A stretch of 64,000 nt of DNA from Actinomycetota bacterium (GTDB lineage Bacteria > Actinomycetota > Thermoleophilia > Solirubrobacterales > Solirubrobacteraceae), in assembly GCA_009699245.1 (NCBI GenBank), contig WLOQ01000004.1:155815-219814 (forward strand). The letters are read 5' to 3'. Under the pieces are notes generated by a model. It saw only the letters and a list, made by a program, of their open reading frames with translations, was not told the origin of the DNA and did not search any database. The position numbers were made by a program, and so were the translations under genes. The stretch's first letter is position 1, and every line of letters begins with the position of its first letter. Below are positions 31,189 through 39,624 of this stretch, piece after piece.

Positions 31189-32991
31189 CTATCCGGCAGC
31201 GTCCTGCGCGGCAACGATCGCGGCCTGCGCCAGGCGCAGCAGCGTTCCCTCGCGCTGACCGGCGGGCGGCACGACGGTGGGAATGCCGGCCGCGATCACT
31301 GCGCGGGCCCCGGCCTCGGTGACGACGACCGAGCCGGTGACCGCCGTGGCGCCGCGCATGGCGGCGGCGAGGTCCTCCATGCCCGAGGCCGACTCCGCGT
31401 CGATCCCCGCGCCGTCGAGGTCGAGCGCGCCTTCGGCCCGCTCGACGACGTTGACCGGCGCGATCGCGGCCGCCCACGACAGCAGCTCACTGAGCCCCGG
31501 GACCTCACCGGGCTCGACGCGCACGGTCGGCAGGATTCCCGCGTAGATGGTCCCCGCCGAGCCGTCGACGGTGACGTCGCGGCCCACCCACGCGTCGTTC
31601 GGCTGATCGCCGATACCCACGACGCTGGGCCGTCCGAGCGCCCGCGAGACGACCGCCGCATGCGACGTCGCGCCGCCGTGATGGGTGACAATCGCGGCCG
31701 CCGCGATCATGCCCGACACGTCCTCGGGGCTCGTCGTCGGGCGCACGAGCACCGTCGCGCCCGGGTCGTCACAGGCAGCCTGGGAGTCAAGGACGACACG
31801 GCCGGCCGCCACGCCAGGGCATGCCGCCACACCCTGCGCGAGGATCTGCGCACCGGCGGCCGCACCATCGGCGAGTCGCGGCGCGAGCATCGTGGCGATC
31901 TGGTCGACATCCACGCGCGCGACCGCGCGGGCGTGATCGATGAGTCCCTCGGCGACGAGGTCCCCGGCGATGCGCAGCGCCGCAATCGGGGACCGCTTCG
32001 CCGAACGGGTCTGGAGCAGGAAAAGCCGACCCTGCTCGATCGTGTACTCGATGTCCTGCACGTCGCCGTTCTCGCGCTCGAGGAGCACGCCGAGGCGCAG
32101 CAGCTCCGCGTGAGCGTCCGGGTGGCTCGTGGCCAGCGCCGACAGCGGCAGACAGTCATGGACGCCGCTGACGACATCCTCGCCCTGCCCGCCCGGCAGC
32201 CACTCGCCGTAGGGCTCCGGGTCGCCGGAAAGCGGGTTGCGCGTGAAGTACACACCCGTCCCCGAGTCGCCGCCGAGGTTGCCGAAGACCATCGACTGGA
32301 CGATCACGGCGGTGCCGCCGTCGTCGCTGATGCCCCAGTGCCGCCGATAGGCCTTGGCGCGGCGCGACGTCCATGACTCGAACACCGCATGGATCGCCGC
32401 GCGCAGCTGCTCGAGCGGCCCGGTCGGAACCTCACGACCGGTGTCCTCGAGGACGAGCGCTCGCAGCTCATCGGCGGTCGACGCGGGGCCGGGCTCGTCG
32501 ACGTCCGCCCCGAGGACGATCTGGCCGAAGCCGTGACAGAAGCGGGCGTGCGTGGAGCGCGCGAAGTCCGTGTCGCCGCTCAGCGCAGCGAGCCCCGCCT
32601 CGACGGCGTCGTTGATGCCGAGGTTGAGGACCGTGTCCATCATGCCCGGCATGCTCACGGCCGCCCCTGAGCGCACGGAGACCAGCAGCGGAGCCTCTGG
32701 ATCGCCGAGGCGCCGCCCGGTCTCCTGCTCGATCTGCGCGAGCGCGCGCAGGACCTCGTCCCACGTCTCATCCTCGAGCTCACCGCCCGCAGCGCGGTAG
32801 CGGCGGCACTCGTCGATGGGGAGCGCGAACGCCGGTGGGACGGGGATCCCGAGGCCGAGCATGCGCACGATCCCGGCGCCCTTGTTGCCGAGTACCTGCG
32901 GCTCGTCGGCCGTCAGCGCGGTCAGCGCGATGACGCGGGGCACCGCACCGGCCCCGACGCTCGCATGAGCTCCGGGGCCGGTCACGCTCAT
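31189..32991 (-). CDS. truncated PPDK-like protein: ATP-grasp plus swivelling His domain, no PEP barrel
   Basis: 600 aa. Residues ~20-360 match the pyruvate phosphate dikinase nucleotide-binding domain closely: VSVRSGAAVSMPGMMDTVLNLG, GTGVYFTRNPLSGDPEPYGEW, QGEDVVSG and QDIEYTIEQGRLFLLQTRS. The swivelling domain follows, with HHGGATSHAAVVSRALGRP and the phosphohistidine at H444. True PPDK (about 870 aa) then has a PEP/pyruvate TIM barrel. Here there is instead a ~100-residue C-terminal segment with no recognised family. It should form a phosphohistidine from ATP but cannot by itself make PEP. It overlaps the MBL gene by 4 nt and is followed by a 99-nt gap before the wHTH gene. Confidence 0.85.
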   Translation of the reverse strand: MSVTGPGAHASVGAGAVPRVIALTALTADEPQVLGNKGAGIVRMLGLGIPVPPAFALPIDECRRYRAAGGELEDETWDEVLRALAQIEQETGRRLGDPEAPLLVSVRSGAAVSMPGMMDTVLNLGINDAVEAGLAALSGDTDFARSTHARFCHGFGQIVLGADVDEPGPASTADELRALVLEDTGREVPTGPLEQLRAAIHAVFESWTSRRAKAYRRHWGISDDGGTAVIVQSMVFGNLGGDSGTGVYFTRNPLSGDPEPYGEWLPGGQGEDVVSGVHDCLPLSALATSHPDAHAELLRLGVLLERENGDVQDIEYTIEQGRLFLLQTRSAKRSPIAALRIAGDLVAEGLIDHARAVARVDVDQIATMLAPRLADGAAAGAQILAQGVAACPGVAAGRVVLDSQAACDDPGATVLVRPTTSPEDVSGMIAAAAIVTHHGGATSHAAVVSRALGRPSVVGIGDQPNDAWVGRDVTVDGSAGTIYAGILPTVRVEPGEVPGLSELLSWAAAIAPVNVVERAEGALDLDGAGIDAESASGMEDLAAAMRGATAVTGSVVVTEAGARAVIAAGIPTVVPPAGQREGTLLRLAQAAIVAAQDAAG

Positions 32992-33722
32992 GCCTCGACT
33001 GCGGCCTTGAACGAGGCGGATGCGCCCGAGATCAGCGCCTCGCCGTGACCGAAGCAGGCGACCTCGAAGTCGTGCTGCGCGAGCGCCTCGAAGCTCTCCT
33101 GTGCGAGCGCGAGATCCTCGGCGACGGGTGCGATGCCGATGAACCCGAAGTTCACGGCGGCGTCGCCGGTCAGCAGGATGCCGCCGTCACGCTTCAGGAG
33201 CACCGCGACCTGGCCCTTGCAGTGACCGGGCGCGGCGATGACGAGCGAGTCGCCGAGACCCTCGACTGCGCTGCCGGGCTCGAGGTGCGCGTCGACCTCG
33301 AAGGCGGTGATCGGCGTCGGGGGCGGCCCGAAGCCGCCCATCTTCGCGGCGAACTCGGGGTCGGTCATCTGCGACGCGACGAGCTCCTCGAAGCCCTCCT
33401 TGACGTTCATCTCGGAGTGTCCGGCGAGCCCCTTGGCGGCCTGATCGCCGTCGAGCTTGGAGAGCAGCAGGCGGGCGCCCGTGAGCTCGCGCAGGCCGAT
33501 GGCTCCGTCGCTGTGATCGACGTGGTTGTGGGACATCACGACGCGCTTCAGATCGCTCGGCTCGTAGCCGATCTCACGGATCGCCGCGGCGATGTCGTCG
33601 CGGTCGACGGCGAAGCCGGCGTCGAAGATCGACAGCTCCCCGTCGGTCTCGATGAGGTACGCGTTGACGAATCCGAGGGGGACCTGATGGACGCCCGGGG
33701 CGACCTGGATGGTCTTGCTCAC
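32988..33722 (-). CDS. metallo-beta-lactamase-fold hydrolase
   Basis: 244 aa, cytoplasmic. The metal motif SHNHVDH (HxHxDH) is at about residues 64-70. A later His in AAPGHCKGQ, the Asp of LTGDAAVNFGF and the His of CFGHGEALI complete the dinuclear site pattern. It resembles glyoxalase II/lactonase-like MBL enzymes, so thioester or lactone hydrolysis is plausible. Coupled by 4-nt overlaps to both the BKACE gene before it and the PPDK-like gene after it, so it belongs to the same pathway. Confidence 0.85.
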   Translation of the reverse strand: MSKTIQVAPGVHQVPLGFVNAYLIETDGELSIFDAGFAVDRDDIAAAIREIGYEPSDLKRVVMSHNHVDHSDGAIGLRELTGARLLLSKLDGDQAAKGLAGHSEMNVKEGFEELVASQMTDPEFAAKMGGFGPPPTPITAFEVDAHLEPGSAVEGLGDSLVIAAPGHCKGQVAVLLKRDGGILLTGDAAVNFGFIGIAPVAEDLALAQESFEALAQHDFEVACFGHGEALISGASASFKAAVEA

Positions 33723-34651
33723 GGCTGGTGTGCTCCTTGGCTGATTGATGGGTCGTGCGGTGCCGCGGTGCCAACATCCGGCAGCCGCAGAAGTTCCCGC
33801 GCATCGTACGCGGAAGCGACCGTCCTGCCGAGCCCGCGCGCGACCTGCGCGAGCTCCGCGACGATGTCGGCGTTTCGCGGGGTGCCGAGCCGGGCGTACC
33901 GCCAGTCGCCGAGGCCCGTCGAGACGTGGCCTCCGAGCTCAATCGCCCAGGTCGCGAGCTCGAGCGCGTCGGCGCCCCAGAGGGCGACCGACCACGGCTC
34001 GCCAGCGGGCACCTGCTCGACCATCGCCTCAAGGCCGGTCCGGGTGGGCGCCATCCCATCCGGCATCTCGGGCCCGGTGAAGAAGAGCTGCCAGAACGGG
34101 CGCTCGAGCAGCCCCATCTCCTGGAAGCGACGCGCGGTGCGCACCTGCCCGACGCTCCAGCAGACGGCGACCACCGGCACGGCGAGATCGCGCAGCCTCC
34201 CGAGCACCTCGGTGAGCGCGCCGCGTGGATTGAGGTAGACGCGGTGGTCGCTACGAAAGCGCCGCGCGTCGGCATCCCAGAGGTCGAAGTTCATCGAGCC
34301 GAAGTCGACGGGCACGAGGTCGGCGCGACGCGCCGGATCGCGGCGCAGCTGCGCGATGTGCAGCGTGCGACGCGCGGGGTCCTGGTCGCCGGGGCCGCCG
34401 AGCGTCGGGTGGATGACCATGCCGGTCTGCTGGCGCACACGCGCGGCGACGTCGCCGATCACGGCGGGGTCGCTCACCGTGCGCCCGGACTGCGGGTCGC
34501 GCGCGTGGAAGTGCAGGATCGACGCGCCCGCCGCGGCCGCCTCACACGCGTCGGCGACGATCTCGTCGGGTGTCAGCGGGACGTGCGGCCGGTCGGCGGT
34601 CCGACGCGCCGACTCGTTCGCGCGCAGCTCGATGATGCAGAGGTCGCCCAT
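33719..34651 (-). CDS. BKACE-family beta-keto acid cleavage enzyme (DUF849)
   Basis: 310 aa. The family zinc ligands are visible: HFHARDPQSG (two His) near the N-terminus and GGHVSTGLGD (third His) near residue 255. Relatives such as 3-keto-5-aminohexanoate cleavage enzyme use acetyl-CoA to split a beta-keto acid into acetoacetate and a new CoA ester. First gene of the operon reading 34651 to 26454. Its presence suggests that the pathway passes through a beta-keto acid. The substrate is not predictable. Confidence 0.88.
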   Translation of the reverse strand: MGDLCIIELRANESARRTADRPHVPLTPDEIVADACEAAAAGASILHFHARDPQSGRTVSDPAVIGDVAARVRQQTGMVIHPTLGGPGDQDPARRTLHIAQLRRDPARRADLVPVDFGSMNFDLWDADARRFRSDHRVYLNPRGALTEVLGRLRDLAVPVVAVCWSVGQVRTARRFQEMGLLERPFWQLFFTGPEMPDGMAPTRTGLEAMVEQVPAGEPWSVALWGADALELATWAIELGGHVSTGLGDWRYARLGTPRNADIVAELAQVARGLGRTVASAYDARELLRLPDVGTAAPHDPSISQGAHQP

Positions 34652-34692
34652 GAGGTGCGAGATGCCCGGGCGACCGCGCTGCGAGGCTCCGC

Positions 34693-34716
34693 CCCGGACG
34701 CCACAGGGCGCCCGGG
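34693..34716 (-). terminator. hairpin between the FAD dehydrogenase and BKACE genes
   Basis: 10-bp stem containing one G-U pair (arms 34693-34702 and 34707-34716) with a 4-nt loop, 17 nt after the FAD dehydrogenase stop. It probably ends the upstream transcript and so separates the seven-gene operon from the genes upstream. Confidence 0.5.
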
Positions 34717-34732
34717 ACGAATGCTCACGGTG

Positions 34733-36439
34733 CTAGGCGACGGGCTCCTGGGCGGATGCCTGCTCGCCGGCGATGAACCCGGTGGCCATCGCGGTGCCGA
34801 GCGTCGCGCCGCCGGACCAGTAGGCCCCGGCAGTCGGGTTCGCGATGCAGTTCCCGGCGCCGTAGAGGCGGGGGATCGGCGTCCCGTCCTTGCGCACCAC
34901 GCGGGCGTGGGGGTCGATCCGCGGACCGCCCTTCGTCTCCAGCGTGCCGGCGCCCAGCAGGATGCAGTGGTACGGACCGGAGTCGCGGAACGGGAACATC
35001 GTCGGGTTCTTGTCGTTCCCCGGCCGCGGCGGACCGTACATCTCGGTCTGGATCCGCACCGAGCCGCGCTGGAAGTCCTCGTCGACGCCGCTGGCCGCAA
35101 AGCCGTTGAAGCGCTCGATCTCGGCCTTCAGGCCCTCGACGAACCCGGGCGCGAGGTCGAACCCGTCGGTCTTGTCAGCGAGCGTCGCAAGGCGCGCCTC
35201 GACGTTCGCCGCGAACTCCTCGAGCGTGTCGCCCGAGATCACGAGGTCCGTCTCCTTCACGCCGGGGATCGACACGCTCGGGCTGCTGCCGTCGGGCATC
35301 GGGATCGGCCAGCGGGTCACCCAGTCGAGCGGGTTCTGCAGGACGCCTTCATCGAAGACCATCATGAGGATCCGGTTCGGGTACCCCTCCTCCTTGCCAC
35401 CGATGAAGTGGGCGGGGCCGCGGTCGTTGTAGAGCGCCTTCTCGTTGACGACGCGATGGCCCTCACGGTTGACCGTGATCATCGAGTCGCCCCACGGAAT
35501 GAAGACGAGCCAGTCCTGGATGCGGCTCTCGAGCCCGAGTTCCAGCGGCACTTCGCACCACCACGCGTGCTCGGTGTGCGCGAGCTCGACGTCGAAGTCC
35601 TTCGTGAGCTGGATGAAGTCACCACGACACTCAGGCGCAGCGCCGGTGCCGTAGATCGGCCCCATGAGCAGGTCGTCGGAGAGCGCCTCGCTCATGCTGA
35701 AGCCGCCGCTCGCGAAGATGACGCCCTTGCGCGCGTTGAAGGTCTCCTGACCGCCGGGAGTCGTCGCCGTGACGCCGGTCACCTCGCCGTCGTCCTTCAA
35801 GATCCCGTCGACGCGGTGGTTGACGCGCACATCGATCCCCTCGCGGGCCATCGACGCCTCGAACTGGCGGCTGAGCTCGCGCCCGTCGCCCTGGTTGCCG
35901 ACCGTGGGCTGCGCGCCCTGGCCGCGCAGCGCCTCGCCGGCAGCTGCTGCGACACCGGCCTCGTCGTACGCCGCACCGAGGTGGCGACCGTACGGGGCCT
36001 TGTCGAGATCGGGCTGCTCGTAGTACGGCGGGAAGTCCCCGGCCTCACCGGTGAAGCCCTGCATCTCGATGATCGCGATGTGGCCGTTGTCCTTGAGGAA
36101 GTCGACGGCCTCCGTGGTGCGGTCGTAGGTGACCGCGAGCATGTCGTAGTCGGCCTGCGGGACGCCGAGCGTCGGGTGCTCGGGGTCGTAGAGCTCGGGA
36201 TACGACAGGCGAGCCATGTACTTCAGCGCGTAGTCGCGCGGATCCTCGATCCCGCGGGCGCGCATCAGTGAGTTGTTCGGAGCCCAGAAGCCGCCACTCG
36301 AGCGACGGGTGGTGCCGCCGACCTGCGGGCCGGCCTCGAGCACGATGACGTCGTTGCCGTCCGCGCGGGCGCGCAGTGCAGCGGTGGCGCCGGCGGCGCC
36401 GGAGCCGACGACGATGACGTCGGCAGTGGTGGTGCTCAT
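34733..36439 (-). CDS. FAD-dependent dehydrogenase, fumarate reductase/ketosteroid dehydrogenase superfamily (copy 1)
   Basis: 568 aa. The N-terminal Rossmann motif VVGSGAAGATAALRA is at ~10-25, followed by LEAGPQVGGTTRRSSGGFW, the typical flavin-contact segment. The C-terminal FAD segment is RLYGAGNCIANPTAGAYWSGGATLG. The family inserts or removes C=C bonds next to carbonyls, as in Delta1-ketosteroid dehydrogenase or enone/fumarate reductases. It is similar throughout to the protein at 45666-47366, so the two are paralogues. It follows the SDR gene by 84 nt. Substrate unknown. Confidence 0.87.
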   Translation of the reverse strand: MSTTTADVIVVGSGAAGATAALRARADGNDVIVLEAGPQVGGTTRRSSGGFWAPNNSLMRARGIEDPRDYALKYMARLSYPELYDPEHPTLGVPQADYDMLAVTYDRTTEAVDFLKDNGHIAIIEMQGFTGEAGDFPPYYEQPDLDKAPYGRHLGAAYDEAGVAAAAGEALRGQGAQPTVGNQGDGRELSRQFEASMAREGIDVRVNHRVDGILKDDGEVTGVTATTPGGQETFNARKGVIFASGGFSMSEALSDDLLMGPIYGTGAAPECRGDFIQLTKDFDVELAHTEHAWWCEVPLELGLESRIQDWLVFIPWGDSMITVNREGHRVVNEKALYNDRGPAHFIGGKEEGYPNRILMMVFDEGVLQNPLDWVTRWPIPMPDGSSPSVSIPGVKETDLVISGDTLEEFAANVEARLATLADKTDGFDLAPGFVEGLKAEIERFNGFAASGVDEDFQRGSVRIQTEMYGPPRPGNDKNPTMFPFRDSGPYHCILLGAGTLETKGGPRIDPHARVVRKDGTPIPRLYGAGNCIANPTAGAYWSGGATLGTAMATGFIAGEQASAQEPVA

Positions 36440-36523
36440 GGTCTCTCCTCAGATTCCGTTGTTGAGCGTTGTCGCGCGAATCCTACGGCGAAGACCGCGC
36501 ATGTGTGAAGAGTTGGCGCGCCC

Positions 36524-37360
36524 CTAGGCGTCGGGCTTGTCGTTGCCGTACGTCGGCGAGCCCATCGCGAGGAAGGCCGAGACCCACGGCTGCTGGGAGA
36601 GCATCCCGTGGTCGGTCGTGAGGACCTGCCCGTTGAAGGCGCGTGACTCATCCGACGCGAGGAAGAGGACGACGTTCGCCTGGTCCTCGGGCGTGCTGAG
36701 CGCGGGCGCCGGCGTGAGTCCACCCATCGTGTCGATCAGCCCCTGCGGCAGATCGCGGAGCGCGGCGGGAGTGAGCGTCAGTCCGGGACAGATCGTGTTG
36801 CAGCGCACGCCCTGGCCGCCGTACTGGCTCGCGACATGCATGCCGAGCGTGCAGAGGGCCGCCTTCGCCACGCCATAGGTCGTATGGATCACGTCCCCGC
36901 GCAGTGCGGTGATCGACGCCGTGTTGATGACCGAGCCGCCGCCGCGGGCGATGATGTGCGGAATCGCGTGCTTCGTCATGAGCATCGCGCCGCGCACGTT
37001 GACGTCCATGACGAGATCCCAGACGTCGCGCTCGAGCGTCGCCACGTCGTTGTCCGCCTCGGGCGAGACGGCGCCGTTGTTGTGGAGGATGTCGAGCCCG
37101 CCGAACTCGGCGACCGCGGCCTCCACGGCCGCGCGGCACTGGTCCTCGTCGCGCAGGTCGAGATCGACCGCGAGCGCCCGCCCGCCCTGCGCCGTGATCT
37201 GTGCGGCGAGCCGGTCGGCGCCGCGACCCGGAAGGTCCGTGACGACGACGCTCGCACCCTCGCGCGCGAGCAGCATCGCCGTGACGCCGCCGATGTTGCC
37301 GCCGTCGTCGCGCAGGTTCGCGCCGGTGATCAGTGCGACCTTGCCCTCAATCCGTCCCAT
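36524..37360 (-). CDS. short-chain dehydrogenase/reductase
   Basis: 278 aa from the ATG at 37360, which has GGAGGAG upstream; the longer frame has no such support. Cofactor region LITGANLRDDGGNIGG is longer than the usual TGxxxGxG loop. NNGA, Ser in NTASIT and YGVAK are present, so catalysis is expected. It lies between the OYE-type and FAD dehydrogenase genes, all on the minus strand; these three types together resemble reductive polyphenol or bile-acid pathways. Confidence 0.88.
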   Translation of the reverse strand: MGRIEGKVALITGANLRDDGGNIGGVTAMLLAREGASVVVTDLPGRGADRLAAQITAQGGRALAVDLDLRDEDQCRAAVEAAVAEFGGLDILHNNGAVSPEADNDVATLERDVWDLVMDVNVRGAMLMTKHAIPHIIARGGGSVINTASITALRGDVIHTTYGVAKAALCTLGMHVASQYGGQGVRCNTICPGLTLTPAALRDLPQGLIDTMGGLTPAPALSTPEDQANVVLFLASDESRAFNGQVLTTDHGMLSQQPWVSAFLAMGSPTYGNDKPDA

Positions 37361-37381
37361 GGTGATCTCCTCCCGAATTGC

Positions 37382-37415
37382 GACGGGGCCGCCCGGTGAT
37401 CCGGACCGCCCCGTC
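37382..37415 (-). terminator. imperfect hairpin between OYE and SDR genes
   Basis: Base stem of 8 bp (GACGGGGC/GCCCCGTC, arms 37382-37389 and 37408-37415) with a partly paired interior, 28 nt past the OYE stop. It could attenuate read-through into the SDR gene. Weak evidence. Confidence 0.35.
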
Positions 37416-37442
37416 CCTTCAGACGCGTGAGCCGCGGTGGCG

Positions 37443-39491
37443 CTAGTTGACGCCGGCCAGCGGCTTGGACTCGGCGATCGCGGCCTCAAGGCCGAGACCG
37501 AGCTCAAATCCCTCGTAGATCGCCTCGTCGACGCGACGCGGTGCGACCGCGTCGCCGATCCGGCGCACCGGGATCCCGGCGTTCTTGAGCTCGAAGTAGA
37601 GCTCGTCGTTCGGCTTGCGCAGCATCGTCACGATGACCGTGTCCGCCGGGACCGTCTGAGTCTCGTGCGTCCAGATCTGCGTGATCGAGACGCCCTCGTC
37701 CGTGATCTCGTTGACCGTGGTCTCCGTGTGATGCACGACGCCCGACTGCCCGAGCGAGGCGTAGACGCCGCCGTAGCCGTCGTAGACGTTGTAGCCCGCG
37801 GCGAGTGTGCCGGGGTTCATCGTCACGCGGGTGACCTTCTTGCCCTGCGACGCGAGATTCAGCGCCGTGCCGTAGGAGGGCGGCTCGTTGAAGTCGTCGA
37901 TGATGACGACGTTGTCACCGACGAGCTCCGGATGCTCGAGCACCTGGACCGGGTCGAGGATCTTGGCCGGATCGGCCCCCGGAATCGCGTTGCGATCGGG
38001 ACGCAGCACCGAGAAGGTGCTGTGGTCGAAGTGACCGCCGGTCGCGATGACCGTCATGTCGGCACCGAACTCACGGATGTTGTCCGCGGTCGCCTCGGTC
38101 CCGAACTGGACCGTGACGCCGGCGCGCTCAACAGCGGCCGAGAGGTCCGTGACCAGGTCGGCCCAGCGCTGACGACCGGGCATCTGCGCGGCATGGTGCA
38201 GCTTGCCGCCGAGCTTGTCGCCCTTCTCCCAGATGGTCACGTCGTGACCCTGACCGGCTGCGATCTCGGCGAACTTCATGCCGCCGGGGCCACCACCGAC
38301 GACGAGCACGCGACGCTGCGTGCCGGCCGAACCGAGCTTCGTCGAACCCCAGCGACCTTCGCGGCCGACGACGGGATTGACCGTGCAGGACGAGCCGGCA
38401 CCGATGAACTGACGGTGCACGCAGCCCTGGTTCATGCCGACGCAGCGGCGGACCTCGGCCCGACGACCTTCACGCGCCTTCTTGATCAGGTGCGGGTCGG
38501 CGAGGTGGGCACGCGTCATGGCGACGAGGTCGGCCTTGCCCGACGTGATGACCTCGGCGGCCGTCTCGAGCTCGTAGATCTTGCAGGCCACCGCCACGGG
38601 GACCTCGGCGCCGATCGTCGCCTTGGCGAGCGCGGCGTCGTCGACGTACGGCGTGTCGAGCGGCGCGGACGCCGGCATGATCGTCGACCACATCGAGTGG
38701 TAGGTGCCGCCACTGATGTTGAACGCGTCGTAGACGCCGGCCGCATGGAGTGCCTTGAGGAGCTCGGCGCTGTCCTGCGGGTTCGCACCAGCGGGACCGA
38801 CGAACTCCTCGAAGATCATGCGGAACATGATCGGGAAGTCGTCGCCGCAGCGGCGACGGATCTCCTGCCCGATCTCGATGGCGAAGCGCGCGCGGTTCTC
38901 CGGGCTGCCGCCGTACTCGTCCTCGCGCCGGTTGTTGAACGGCGAGAGGAACGCGTTGATGAGGTAGCCGTGGCCGCCTGCGACCTCGACACCGTCGATG
39001 CCGTTGGCCTGGGCCAGCTCGGCGCAGCGGGCGAAGTCGTTGATGAACTCCTGGATGTCCTCGGTCTCCATCGCCTTGGCGATGCGTCCGTAGAACGGCG
39101 ACTGGACGCCCGACGGCCCATAGGTCGGGTGATGGTTGTCGAGGTCCATCATGCCGTGGTCCTGGAGGCCCGGGTTCCACAGCTGGGTGAATATCTTGGT
39201 CCCGTGCTGATGGACCGCGTTGGCCAGCGCCTGGTAGCGCGGCGAGGCGTCCTCACGCCAAGCCTGGAAGTGCGGCGCGTGCCAGCCCTTGGGGCCGGTC
39301 CCCTCTGCGCCGGTGATGAGGAGGCCGACGCCGCCGCGAGCGCGCTCCTCGTAGTAGTTGATGTAGCGGTCGTGGACGATCGGCTCGTCGCCGAACGCCA
39401 TCATGTGCGCCGAAACGAAGATGCGGTTCGGGACTTCGATCCCACCGATCTTCAGCGGCTCCCACAGCGGGTCAAGATTCTCCGGGCTCAT
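37443..39491 (-). CDS. OYE/2,4-dienoyl-CoA reductase-type flavoprotein with altered Fe-S motif
   Basis: 682 aa. The N-terminal ~350 residues form an Old Yellow Enzyme FMN barrel (NRIFVSAHMMAFGD..., GGVGLLITG, GVEVAGGHGYLINAFLSPFNNRREDEYGG). The C-terminal part has a dinucleotide-binding fold starting RVLVVGGGPGGMKFAE. Relatives (FadH, BaiCD, daidzein reductase) carry a 4Fe-4S cluster on CxxCxxxCx11C. Here the positions are C350, M353, C357 and C369, so the second ligand is Met. It should reduce a conjugated enone or dienoyl substrate with NAD(P)H, if electron flow between flavins survives. Same strand as the SDR and FAD genes that follow. Confidence 0.88.
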   Translation of the reverse strand: MSPENLDPLWEPLKIGGIEVPNRIFVSAHMMAFGDEPIVHDRYINYYEERARGGVGLLITGAEGTGPKGWHAPHFQAWREDASPRYQALANAVHQHGTKIFTQLWNPGLQDHGMMDLDNHHPTYGPSGVQSPFYGRIAKAMETEDIQEFINDFARCAELAQANGIDGVEVAGGHGYLINAFLSPFNNRREDEYGGSPENRARFAIEIGQEIRRRCGDDFPIMFRMIFEEFVGPAGANPQDSAELLKALHAAGVYDAFNISGGTYHSMWSTIMPASAPLDTPYVDDAALAKATIGAEVPVAVACKIYELETAAEVITSGKADLVAMTRAHLADPHLIKKAREGRRAEVRRCVGMNQGCVHRQFIGAGSSCTVNPVVGREGRWGSTKLGSAGTQRRVLVVGGGPGGMKFAEIAAGQGHDVTIWEKGDKLGGKLHHAAQMPGRQRWADLVTDLSAAVERAGVTVQFGTEATADNIREFGADMTVIATGGHFDHSTFSVLRPDRNAIPGADPAKILDPVQVLEHPELVGDNVVIIDDFNEPPSYGTALNLASQGKKVTRVTMNPGTLAAGYNVYDGYGGVYASLGQSGVVHHTETTVNEITDEGVSITQIWTHETQTVPADTVIVTMLRKPNDELYFELKNAGIPVRRIGDAVAPRRVDEAIYEGFELGLGLEAAIAESKPLAGVN

Positions 39492-39589
39492 GGACGTTCT
39501 CTCACTCTCTCGGTCTCGTGCCGCCGGGGGGCGGAAGGGTCGGCCCTGCGGGTGCGGGGCCGATAGCTGCGCGGGATCCTACGTTCCGA

Positions 39590-39618
39590 CGCTCGGGGGG
39601 GTCAAGCGCGCCCGAGCG
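39590..39618 (-). terminator. candidate hairpin after the SDR gene
   Basis: 8-bp stem CGCTCGGG/CCCGAGCG (39590-39597, 39611-39618) with a 13-nt loop, 7 nt after the SDR stop. A second smaller stem (TCGGCCC/GGGCCGA) lies at 39540-39563. Both are in the 133-nt gap before the OYE gene. Confidence 0.4.
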
Positions 39619-39624
39619 CCCGGA

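Noticed and set aside
28847..32991. The two swivelling-domain genes as a frameshifted single PEP synthase
   Set aside because: Each has its own complete His domain and start, a third gene lies between them, and no PEP barrel is present in any frame nearby.
33755..36271. 838-codon plus-strand frame opposite the BKACE and FAD dehydrogenase genes
   Set aside because: Spans an intergenic hairpin and two supported minus-strand genes; low-complexity translation.
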